From positions 1-64,000 of the forward strand of contig LSRX01001091.1 in assembly GCA_001939145.1 (NCBI GenBank): DNA of 64,000 bases, given 5' to 3'. The notes below the pieces were generated by a model. The model did no database searches. It was not told where the DNA came from and saw only the letters and a program-made list of their open reading frames with translations. This DNA comes from Symbiodinium microadriaticum. Taxonomy: Eukaryota > Sar > Dinophyceae > Suessiales > Symbiodiniaceae. Both the position numbers and the translations under genes were made by a program. The stretch's first letter is position 1. Every line of letters starts with the position of its first letter. Positions 29,499 to 38,141 of this stretch are shown here, one piece after another.

Positions 29499-29726
29499 TT
29501 AGTTTGAACCTAGTTTGGGTCTTGCAGGGTGTCGAAGGGCGTCTTTTCGCAAGCCTCTAGGACCCATGTCCCCCCGCGCTACTCTCAACATGAACAGGAA
29601 TGGGATCCTCAAGAACCACAAAAAGCAAAGCAACTTAGGGGCAGTGGTGTTTATGTGAGATATTCCGATTAGATGTTTATGCGTATGCCCTTTGCCGTGT
29701 TCCCACGAAAAGAGACAAAAGGACAT
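29499..29726 (-). CDS. ATG-started open frame, 75 aa, unknown
   Basis: ATG at 29726 opens MSFCLFSWEHGKGHTHKHLI. A hydrophobic LLCFLWFLRIPFLFML segment at about residues 32-47 could span a membrane, and the C-terminus is basic. No telomere-like residues are present. Confidence 0.35.
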   Translation of the reverse strand: MSFCLFSWEHGKGHTHKHLIGISHINTTAPKLLCFLWFLRIPFLFMLRVARGDMGPRGLRKDALRHPARPKLGSN

Positions 29727-29798
29727 AGATCCACAGCAGGGGTCCTGATAGGACTACTCTGTCTAGGACCTTAATTACGTCCATGTTGAAGAAGGCCA

Positions 29799-29905
29799 CG
29801 CGGTTGATGATATATATCCTGCATTACCCACAACAAGGAATATACCATAATTCCATAGTTTAGGGTCCTTAGTACGGTCATGCAGGATTTATATCATCAA
29901 CAGTA
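29799..29905 (+). mobile_element. Family A element, copy 5
   Basis: The arms are GCGGTTGATGATATATATCC and GGATTTATATCATCAACAG; the centre is in the majority orientation. Confidence 0.9.
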
Positions 29906-30182
29906 TCATGTCTCAGTGTCAGTGGCATCGCCAGCACAAAAACGCCATCCATGAAGCCTGCTAAAACCAGGCAGAGCTAAATCCCCTTCCTGGCATCTTA
30001 TCAAGCTTGAATGTTGCTACAATTACTCCTGTAGCCGAAAAGACATACATTGTCAAGGAACTATATATCGAAACCATAATAAGGAGCCCTAAAAAGGTAG
30101 GTCTTTCGGTTACAGGTAAACCCCACGCCCTAAACCTTGAACCCGTACGAAGATCTTGTGAAGCCTTACATCGTCAGAAAGG

Positions 30183-30536
30183 ATGCTGTTCACAAGGGGG
30201 GTTTGTCTGGGGGCTTGTGGAGTCGGGAATAGGGTTCAGGACCAAAGTTTAGGGTTGAGGGTTCTTTTAGTCTCAAGACTGGAATCTCAAGAACTAACCG
30301 GCCTGTCCGGTTTTGGCTTGAGCGATCGGGGTTCAGGGTTTAAGGCACAAGGGCAACTTTACTTCTTCAGTGGCACCATGCTTTTCAGAAGCCCTCACCC
30401 CCTAAACCCTAAAAGTAACATCCTTTCCTCTGCCTTTTTCTCTGGTGCTTTCGGGTTTCACCTTGCCGGTGCCTTGACTCTGTTGCTCAAGCGCCCTTCC
30501 TTCTGCGACCGGGGGGGTTCAGGTGGGCGCCTGTAA
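30183..30536 (+). CDS. Open frame, 117 codons, partly telomere-like
   Basis: The first half resembles degenerate repeat. The second half, from about 30330, encodes GQLYFFSGTMLFRSPHPL and GAFGFHLAGALTLLLKRP. Only the second half is a credible exon. Confidence 0.25.
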   Translation: MLFTRGVCLGACGVGNRVQDQSLGLRVLLVSRLESQELTGLSGFGLSDRGSGFKAQGQLYFFSGTMLFRSPHPLNPKSNILSSAFFSGAFGFHLAGALTLLLKRPSFCDRGGSGGRL

Positions 30537-30786
30537 GTTCAGGCACGATTTCGGGGCAGCCTGAGACGGAGCTTTTGGAGCTTGGGATCTAGGGTTTAGG
30601 GTTTAGGGTGCAGGGCTCAGGGTTTAGGGTTTAGGGTTTAGGGGTCAGGGCCGGTAGTAAGGGCTTAGGTAGGGTTTGGGGGTCAGGGGTTCGAGTTTTG
30701 GCGTCTAGGGGCTTGGGGGCTTGGGGCTCGGGGTTGCGGGGCCCTCTAAGCCATGAGAGCCTGCATTTGTGGGGGCCCTGAGAGTC

Positions 30787-30967
30787 CTCGCTTGGAGGAT
30801 CATGGGCCTTGCGGCTGGTGATAAAAATATAAATCCTTAGCATGACCTTCTTAAGGACCCTAAACTATGGGAATTATGGTATACTCCTTATTGTGGGTAA
30901 TGCAGGATTTATGTCATCAACCGTAGTATCCAGGGAGAAGCTCGCTCAGTTCCATGATCCTCCAAGC
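30787..30967 (+). mobile_element. Family D element, copy 4, split by a family A element
   Basis: The left arm CGCTTGGAGGATCATGGGCC (from 30789) and right arm TTCCATGATCCTCCAAG (to 30965) are separated by element A6. Confidence 0.75.
30811..30927 (-). mobile_element. Family A element, copy 6, nested in D4
   Basis: The centre reads in the minority orientation (CTTAAGGACCCTAAACTATG) and the right arm is GGATTTATGTCATCAACCG. The left arm is worn. Confidence 0.8.
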
Positions 30968-30969
30968 AG

Positions 30970-31217
30970 TGGTGCAGAGACTCATCCTTAGAGTTAGTCA
31001 TGCTAGTGCTCAAGGTTCCCGCCACTCGGTCCCAGAAAACAATGCAGGACTCTCTACCGACCCTCAAAGACTAAGCAGAACTTCAAGAAGACAAACGAGC
31101 TCATGGACACCATTACATGGTCCCATAGAACCAGAGCAAGACGCCCGAGGCCTCCGGCCTCGACCGGTTTTTCAGAACATCGTGGCAGTTGTTATCTCTT
31201 TGCGGGAGCGGCTGTGA
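30970..31217 (+). CDS. Open frame, unknown
   Basis: The frame encodes VVQRLILRVSHASAQGSRHS, then a Ser/Thr/Arg-rich stretch and QNIVAVVISLRERL with a stop at 31215-31217. The only ATG (30954) lies in the D4 arm. Confidence 0.3.
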
Positions 31218-31527
31218 GGTACAAGGCTCGGCGTCCAAAGGATGCTTGACGAAGCAGGTCCGGTGGTCGTCGACGGTAGGATCCCGAGACGACTTCTGGG
31301 AAAAAGTTGAAGTTGCTGGCGTGAATCGATGCCGGGCACCCGACATGGAGCTTCAGGAACGGAAGACGGTCATTCTGTGCACACCCATCTCCTTCATGAA
31401 GCTGGTGGATGAAGACGGCAGGTTCTGGGAAGCACACGCCTGCGCCAGATTGCGACGCGGCTTCATGACACCCGCCAGCGAACAACGACGCAGTAAGCGC
31501 ATGAGGAAGGGCAGAGATGGTGTATAA
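31189..31527 (+). CDS. Open frame, 112 codons, unknown
   Basis: A different + frame encodes DDFWEKVEVAGVNRCRAPDM, then TVILCTPISFMKLVDEDGRF and a basic C-terminus. The minus strand is open too (31192-31485, 31353-31643) but less regular. It overlaps the frame at 30970-31217 by ~30 bases. Confidence 0.35.
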   Translation: MLSLCGSGCEVQGSASKGCLTKQVRWSSTVGSRDDFWEKVEVAGVNRCRAPDMELQERKTVILCTPISFMKLVDEDGRFWEAHACARLRRGFMTPASEQRRSKRMRKGRDGV

Positions 31528-31639
31528 GGACCACCGGGACTTGCTTGCAGGGTACCGTAAGACCCACTTACAATCTGCTGAAATACTCCGTCCCCTGGTG
31601 CTTTAGTCCAGCTGAACCCGCCCACCTGAAGCCCCAAAC

Positions 31640-31800
31640 CCAAACCCTAAGCCCAAACCCTGAGCCCTGAACCCGAAAACCCGAAAACCCAAAACCCTAA
31701 AACCCCAAAACCCTACACCCCAAAACCCCAAAACCCCAAACCCCAAAACCCTAAACCCCAAAACCCAAAACCCTAAACCCTAAACCAAAAATGCCCTAAG
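31640..31800 (-). repeat. CCCTAAA/CCCAAAA array
   Basis: Here CCCCAAAA and CCCAAAA variants are more frequent than the canonical heptamer. Confidence 0.85.
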
Positions 31801-32523
31801 CCCGAACTCCGGAAGCCCTCAACCCCAAGCAACCCCGAGCCTTGATCCCGGAACCTCGGGCGGTGCAGGTCATTCTCCTCCGCTTTTCTACCAGGAGGAG
31901 ACCTCAAGAGAGAGGTTTAGGCTTAGGTTTTTTTTTGAGGCTTCGGGGTTTAGGGTTTTAGGCAGGGGTTGAGGGGTTCAGGGTTTCGGGTTCAGAGTTT
32001 AGGGGTTTTTGGGATCAGGTTCTGGATTGCAGCTACAGGGTTGATAGGGTGTTGGAGTCAAGGGTCTTACGGATTTAGGGGGCTTTCTGGGGGTTTTGCA
32101 ACTTTGGGGCTGTTTAGGGCGGCTTTATGGTTCAGGGATGCGGGTTCAGGGTCGGAGATGCTGCGGGCTTGGGGTTTCGCGTGGCATGCATGGAGGGTCG
32201 GGGACTTGGTGAGCAGTTGTTGAGTCTAAGTCGGATAGCCCCAATTCGGTCTTTTTTGGGGGGACTTCAAGCTCTACTTGCAGCCTACTTGCGAAGTCAT
32301 CCGACCGACCCTCCAAGCAAAGCCCCAGGCCCTAAACCCTGAAACCCCACGACCCTTATAGGTTTCGTGTAGACGGCCTGTGGGAACCCTTAAAGGGCAC
32401 CCTCCAAGCAGTAAAGACTGTAGATGGCTGAAGGCACCTGCTTTGTGGGAGTCGTGTCGAGCATCCCTGTTTCGAGTTCAAGTGGAGTTCTGATTGATGG
32501 AGGATGCTTCAATCAAAGGACAT

Positions 32524-32612
32524 TCTGTTGATGCTATTAATCCTGCATTACCGTAAGGACCCTAAACTTTGGGAATTATGGTATATTCCTTGTTATGGGA
32601 AATGCAGCCGTT
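32524..32612 (-). mobile_element. Family A element, copy 7, deletion derivative
   Basis: The left arm and centre are present. The right arm jumps from AATGCAG straight to CCGTTGA, losing the GATTTATATCATCAA part. Confidence 0.75.
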
Positions 32613-33250
32613 GAGAGTCGAAAAACCCCAACTTTGTGAAGCCCTGCTTAAGGTTTAAGGAATCTCGCTTACCTGGGGGTACTTGGAGGACCCCAGAAAA
32701 ATGTCAATCAGTAATGTCACAAGCAGCGCTATACTGCAGACCCTCAACCCTAAACGCAAACCTTTAACCCCACCCTAAAATAGAAGCCTAGATAATTACT
32801 AACATTATTCCTTAGAGTTCCTCATTATATTTCTTACCATTCTAATTGTTAAGGTCCTTATATTAACCTGAAAAAGTTTTTTCCTCATAGCTCTCCTCTT
32901 AAGCTACTTACCAAGTCCCCGGGTCGAGATCATGGGGTCGGCTGAGCTCTGCAAGCCTGAGGTTTAGAGGTGAGGGTTTTGGCCTGGGGCGTTTTGAGTC
33001 AGAAAGGCTGAGGTTTAGAGTTTTGGGACGTTTCGGTGGTGAGTTTAATGCCAGAATGAAGCCCTCTAGAGCCCCTCCCCTCCCTGAATCCAAAGACCCT
33101 ACTAGGAGCCCTAAGCCCTAAGACCCTACACCCGGGAATCCGAAGCCCTAAACCCCTAAGAGCCCCAAGCCCTAAGACCATTCTTTTGTTCGGAGGGTAA
33201 GCCCTAAGAGAAGAGCCCCGAGCCCGAACTCCGACCTTTCTTCGATGGAG

Positions 33251-33348
33251 CCCAGAGAACCCAATACCCCTTACTTAAGGAATAGACCTTAAATCATAAT
33301 ACTAAGGCCCCTAAAATTTAAAGGCATATTCCTTTATTAAGGGGTATT
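33251..33348 (+). mobile_element. Family B element, copy 5, 3' end replaced by CCCTAAA
   Basis: CCCAGAGAACCCAATACCCC is intact at the left. At the right, GGGGTATT is followed directly by CTAAACCCTAAA instead of GGGTTCTCTGGG. Confidence 0.8.
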
Positions 33349-33702
33349 CTAAACCCTAAAACTATTCCCTTAAGCCCAAACCCTAAACCCTACACCCTAA
33401 ATGGGCAGATCCTTCTTCGGCGGAGGATGCGGGCTGCTCGCTTCTCCGCGAGATGAGCGGCCGGGTTTCATGGAGCGCGAGGCTTCTGCGGCTCGGCGAC
33501 TTCCGACTTCCGGTTCTGGGTTGGGATTCGTTTGTTCATATTATACTTACTGCGCTTATAGAAAGTTACGACATATACTGTATCATGGTAAGATTGCATT
33601 ATAGCTCAGTATATGATATACTATGCTATGTTATAGTACATCATACGGTAGATACTCCGTCTGAGGGTTTAGGCTTTAGGCTATTTTTGGACTGCGGATC
33701 CT

Positions 33703-33778
33703 CCTTCGTCTTCTTCTTCTTCTTCGTCCTGCTCCTCTTTTTTTTGTTCTTAGTTTCTTGTATTTCTTTTTTTTTTCA
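33703..33778 (+). repeat. TTC/T-rich pyrimidine tract
   Basis: About 75 bases of TTC and T runs, giving a Phe/Leu-only open frame. Confidence 0.85.
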
Positions 33779-33990
33779 GGTTTTGGATGCTGTTTGTTTT
33801 TTGCTTGTTTGTGGTTTCGTCCTGCTTGCTGTGGGTTTAGGGCTTGCGGTCGAGGTTTGGGGTTTGTCAAGGCTGACAAGCAGCCTTTCGGTTTAGGGTT
33901 TATGGATATTGTTTAGGGTGTTGGTCGAGTTTGCAGGACCGATCCTAAACCCTAAACCCTAAACCCTCAACCCGAAACCCTAAACCCCAA

Positions 33991-34095
33991 ACCGTCGATG
34001 AGTCGTCGGGGTTTCGAACGTTTGCGAAGTTACTCGATTTCGCCCATAGCGCTGCGACCTGCCGGAGGTCCCGAAGCCTCAAAAAAGTGAGCTAG
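33991..34095 (+). CDS. Putative exon, Arg/Ser-rich end
   Basis: The frame encodes TVDESSGFRTFAKLLDFAHS and AATCRRSRSLKK and meets GTGAGC at 34087, a possible donor; otherwise it stops at TAG 34093-34095. A CCCTAAA array lies directly upstream. Confidence 0.4.
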   Translation, partial: TVDESSGFRTFAKLLDFAHSAATCRRSRSLKKVS

Positions 34096-34280
34096 ACCAT
34101 GATGATCCTGAACCCTACCGAAAGCCTAATTCCGAAACTAAACTCCAAAACCCCCCACAGGAACCCTAAAAAAAAGGAACCCGAGGCCCCAAACCCTCAA
34201 ACCCAGATCCTTAAAGGTACCCTAAGCCCTAAACCCTAAACCCCAAACCCAAAACTCAAAACCCTAAACCCTAAACCCGA

Positions 34281-34345
34281 GGTTGCTCCTTCTGCCGTTG
34301 GGCGCCGCGGAGCGCTCGGACGAATCGCGATTAGAGCTCGATGAG
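34281..34345 (+). CDS. Putative exon ending at GTGCGC
   Basis: After CCCGAG|G the frame encodes LLLLPLGAAERSDESRLELD and E and meets GTGCGC. A second frame is also open but stops sooner. Confidence 0.25.
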
Positions 34346-34539
34346 GTGCGCCTTTTTGTTTTTTTCCCAAAGGTTTCTACAGCTTTTTGTAGGCTTTGAG
34401 AGCTTTTTCCCATGGTTTTTTCAATTGGGTTAAACAGGTTTTGTTTCGACAGTGTTTCGGGTTTTCAGACAGTTAGCAGGCTCAGGTGGATGGGCTAGGT
34501 TCGAGTTTTATGAACACTTAAGGGTTTAGGGCATAAAGG

Positions 34540-34758
34540 TTGAGGGTCTGCGACTCAAGGGTCCCAGGTTCACGGCTTCGGGCTTCGTGGTTTCGTGGGT
34601 GTCTGGCTGGCTCTGTCTTTCTCAAGAGCCGGCCGTCAGAGAGAGATTGTGGAACCACTGAGCCTGGAGGGTGCACGGGACTCATGTGTGTTGACTCCGC
34701 TAGTATGGCGTGCTTTTGGGTATCTCGAGAATTCCACACCAGGTCGCTCTCAAGTTAG
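34540..34758 (+). CDS. Open frame, 72 codons, unknown
   Basis: From about 34600 the frame encodes GSVFLKSRPSERDCGTTEPG and SASMACFWVSREFHTRSL, stopping at 34756-34758. A neighbouring frame (34595-34828) is a competing reading. Confidence 0.3.
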   Translation: MRVCDSRVPGSRLRASWFRGCLAGSVFLKSRPSERDCGTTEPGGCTGLMCVDSASMACFWVSREFHTRSLSS

Positions 34759-35442
34759 AGCTTGTTTCCAAGTCTTGGCTTCCAAGATATCATACCAGTC
34801 TGAAGTCTTTCCCAACCCTAAACCCTGAACCCTGCACAACCATCTAAACCCTGAACTTTCTAAGCCCTGAGCCCTGAACCCTAAGCCCAAAACTCTGCGA
34901 GAAACCCTCAGTGGAGGTGGCGGCCACGCACCCCACGCGGCTGCTACCGGGCCACCATCAGGCATCATGCTTTTGTTGCTTTGGGGCCTTCTGGTTTAGG
35001 CTTGGCGGTGGTCTCTGGATCGTGATGAGGAGAGCAAAACACAGCTAACAGGTCTCGGCTATGCGGTTTTTGCATGCTGGCTGGAACCCCAAAACCTAAA
35101 AAATCTCAATTGCAGAGGCCTCATGCCTTCAAACTGCAACTCCATCAACCGCAATAAAGCTGCCAAGCCCGAAGACCAGGAGTGCTCTGTTACAGTACTT
35201 CTCCTGCCATGTACTGCCAGCCTCCTCCCAAGCCCGACAAGGCGTAGCCCTCAACCCTAAACCTAAACCGGCCCTAAACCCTAAACCCTAAACCCCTAAG
35301 CCCTAAATCCTAACCCCTAAGCTCTAAACCCTACAAACCCCAACACCGAAGCCCCAAACCCTAATCTGGCCCGAAACCCTAATCTGGCCCTAAACCCTTA
35401 ACCCTAAACCCTAAGCCGGCCCTACACCCTAAACCCTATATA

Positions 35443-35592
35443 GGCAGGCTGAGCCTGGCTTCGTTTTGCGAGGTCCACCACCGTCACAAGCGGCATCCCC
35501 ACGAGTGGCGGGCCCTGATCGCGAACATGTCGTCAGCCCCTGGGCCGGCGAAAAGAAGAGGGGGGCCTGATATGCTTCGGCTCGGGATTTAG
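35443..35592 (+). CDS. Putative exon, His-rich then basic
   Basis: The frame encodes RLSLASFCEVHHRHKRHPHE, then WRALIANMSSAPGPAKRRGG, and stops at TAG 35590-35592 inside the next TTTAGGG array. A CCCTAAA array (35250-35440) ends just upstream. Confidence 0.4.
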   Translation, partial: GRLSLASFCEVHHRHKRHPHEWRALIANMSSAPGPAKRRGGPDMLRLGI

Positions 35593-35730
35593 GGGTTTAG
35601 GGTTTAGGGTTTAGGGTTTAGGGTCTAGGGGTTTAGGGTTTAGGGTTTAGGGTTTAGGGTCTAGGGTTTAGGGTTTAGGGTTTAGGGCTCGGGCATTTTG
35701 GGGGCTTAGGGTTTAGGATTTAGGCGTGTG
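35593..35730 (+). repeat. TTTAGGG array
   Basis: About 16 near-canonical heptamers with the variant TCTAGGG spaced through them. Confidence 0.95.
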
Positions 35731-35804
35731 CAAGAAGGGAGACCCTAAGAGGTGAATGTCCACGTTCCGGAAGCTGCTGGGCATGGAGATGCCGAGAAAT
35801 CTGA

Positions 35805-35981
35805 ACCCCAAGATATAGAACTCAACAGCCCTCCCCTCCCCCTCCCCACAACCCAACTCAACAAACTCCGGCGGCCCAGGCTTCCGTTCTGCAGTCCCGT
35901 GCGCAGCTGGCGTCGACCGTCCAGGTCCACATGATGCCCAGCATGGAACCTCGGCCCCAGAAGTTTTGTCGGTTGACGGCC
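35805..35981 (+). CDS. Putative exon, Gln/Ala-rich helix, up to element B6
   Basis: A Pro-rich start leads to QTPAAQASVLQSRAQLASTV and QVHMMPSMEPRPQKF. A TGA at 35802-35804 closes it upstream. Element B6 begins at its 3' edge. Two other frames in this stretch are also open but more biased. Confidence 0.35.
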
Positions 35982-36095
35982 TACCCAGAGAACCCGATAC
36001 GCCTTAGTTAAGGAATATGCCGTAAATTATAGGGCCTTTAATATTATGATTTAAGGTATATTCCTCAATTAAGGGGTTATTGGGTTCTCTTGGTA
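35982..36095 (+). mobile_element. Family B element, copy 6, with TA flanks
   Basis: TACCCAGAGAACCCGATA at the left and TATTGGGTTCTCTTGGTA at the right; both ends carry TA. Confidence 0.9.
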
Positions 36096-36214
36096 GGAGT
36101 ACCGCCGAAGGATGGTATTTCTCACTGGAAGGGCTAGTTGGGACTGCATTTGAGTAGTTGGGGGCTCTAGGTATTGAGAGCTTTATAGGTTTTTTTTTTT
36201 TTTACAAGCTGTAT

Positions 36215-36430
36215 AACCCCCAATCCCTAAACCCTAAACCTTAAACCCCGAAACCCTAAACCTTAATCCCTAAACCCTAAACTCTAAACCCCTAAACCCT
36301 AAACCCCTAAACCCCTAAACCCCTAACCCCTAAACCCTAAAACCTCAACCCCTAAACCCCGAAACCCTAAACCCCTAAACCCTAAAACCCTAAACCCTAA
36401 ACCCCTAAACCCCTAAACCCCTAAATCCGT
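36215..36430 (-). repeat. CCCTAAA/CCCCTAAA array
   Basis: About 200 bases, alternating 7-mers and 8-mers. Confidence 0.95.
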
Positions 36431-36488
36431 CTTCCGACCGCCCGAAACTCCTTGAAATCCGAAACCCCCCCCCACGGCCACCCTGCAG

Positions 36489-36560
36489 CTCGGAACCGAG
36501 GAGGGCATGGGCCAGGTGATGAAGATCCTTGCGCTCTGCGCCGTGCTAGGACCCGCGGGG
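36489..36560 (+). CDS. Putative exon, hydrophobic helix
   Basis: ACCCTGCAG ends at 36488. The frame encodes LGTEEGMGQVMKILALCAVL and GPAGV, then merges into TTTAGGG-type sequence without a stop, so a donor near 36560 is expected. GGGGTTTCG is a weak candidate. Confidence 0.4.
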
Positions 36561-36877
36561 GTTTCGTTTCGGGCCTTGGGATTTTTGAATCTGAGAGGTT
36601 TGTTTAGGGTTTTAGGATTTAGGGTTCAGGGCCTTGGGTTTTTTTTTGAAACTTCGAGGCTCGTTTTTAGGGTTTTAGGGTTATAGGGCCTTGGGGTCAG
36701 GTTTTGGACTTTCGGGCTTGAGTTTTAGGCCAGGATCTGGGTTTCAGAGTTTTTCTAGGGCCCTGGCATATTTAAAAATGGCTTTCGGGTCTAGGGTTGT
36801 GGGGGATGCAGGCCTCTTCCGATGATGGTGGCCATGAGCCAATGGGGGAGCTGAAGGGGTTGAGGCATTCACGACAT

Positions 36878-36983
36878 GTGGGTAGTTCTCTAGATGAGGG
36901 TCCCTTTTAAAGTCCTGTTGAGAAGGCTGCCGTCGCACCATTTTGGGGGCCGAAGAAAGGACCCCAATTTAGAGAACTACCCC
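36878..36983 (+). mobile_element. Family C element, copy 2
   Basis: The arms are GGGTAGTTCTCTAGATGAGG and CCCAATTTAGAGAACTACCC. Confidence 0.85.
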
Positions 36984-37110
36984 CGGAGGTTTTGGTCGTC
37001 TCCGGGGCACCGGTCGGTATTTGCCGGGTTCCGCGGGTTATAGCAGTCGGGGTTGAGGGCTTCGGTTGAGGGCTTGGGGCTTTGGGTCGGAGGTTCCCTT
37101 TGAGTCCGAC

Positions 37111-37239
37111 ATGCCACAGCTTACTCGAAGCCGCAAAGCAATGCCTTCCGAAGGAATCGTCTACAAGATGGTCAGCGGCGTGTGCCCTGCCTGGGGTTTG
37201 GGCTTATCTGTGATTCGAGGCCTTTGCTGCAGGAGCTGA
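37111..37239 (+). CDS. ATG-started open frame, 42 aa, unknown
   Basis: ATG at 37111 opens MPQLTRSRKAMPSEGIVYKM followed by VSGVCPAWGLGLSVIRGLCC and TGA at 37237-37239. An ACAG just inside the ATG (37116-37119) would serve as an acceptor if this is an internal exon. Confidence 0.35.
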   Translation: MPQLTRSRKAMPSEGIVYKMVSGVCPAWGLGLSVIRGLCCRS

Positions 37240-37544
37240 CTTGCTGGAGCCTTCTTTGGCGGTGTCTTTCTTCGGCTTTAGGAGTTTGCTCATTTTCGGG
37301 TTTAGGGTTTAGGGTTTAAGTTTACGGTTCCTGGCTGATCTCTGCCATTGTGAACGCTGCCGTCGTACACGGTTCAGTCTGTCGGGTTTAGGGTTCGGCC
37401 CCAAGCCCTAAACCCTAAACCCTAAACCCTGAACCCTAAACCCTGAACCCCACATCTTCTTTGAAAGCGCAGCCTAGGTGCGCCTCGCGCAAGTGCGACT
37501 GCCGAAGGCCCCCCGAAAGGGCATGGGTCACAAGTGCCTCAATC

Positions 37545-37665
37545 TTGTAATCTACTATAACCATATAATACACTATAGCTATAGGCTATAATATAGCTAT
37601 AGGCTATAATAAATTGTGATATACTATAAGTATATTATGCTGAATTATATATATATATATGATTC
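37545..37665 (+). repeat. AT-rich CTATAG palindromic tract
   Basis: CTATAGCTATAGGCTATAAT-like phrases repeat and pair with themselves. Similar AT-rich tracts lie near 33560-33660 and 51465-51610. Confidence 0.8.
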
Positions 37666-38141
37666 TAAACTTTGGTCCAAGACGATATCCTAAAACCCTA
37701 AGCCCTAAACCCTAAACTCCTAAACCCTGAACCCCTAAACCCTACACCCCAAACCCTTGTCCTGAGCTTCTCAATCCAGAACCAGAGCTCCATTCCAAGA
37801 GCCCATGATTCAGAAGCGCAGCGTGTTGGGACTCTGTGGTCTAAGTTTAGGAGCCTCGTGGCTTTTGTTCCTCTTCATCACGCTGGTCTTGAGAAGACCC
37901 CCCAGCCCCAAGTCCCTTTAAAAAAAACATGGTGCAGACTGCTCTGGGTGAGCTGCAGTGCTGGCCTCTCACGTTAAATGCTCGGGTCGGGGTTGCGATT
38001 TCTGGGTTTCGGCAGCTTTGAGCTTGGAGGTTTAGGCGTCAGGAGTTCAAAGGTTTCGGGGAGTGTCTGCACGAAAGCTCTTCAGGCTCAGAAAGAGGCG
38101 ATGCAGAGGCTCCGAAGGTCCCAAAAGAGCCTTCCTTCTTC

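Noticed and set aside
37800-38141. Dinoflagellate spliced-leader remnant upstream of the mTERF-like gene
   Set aside because: I looked for the 22-base leader or its 3' half and saw no match; likewise none was noticed elsewhere in the window.
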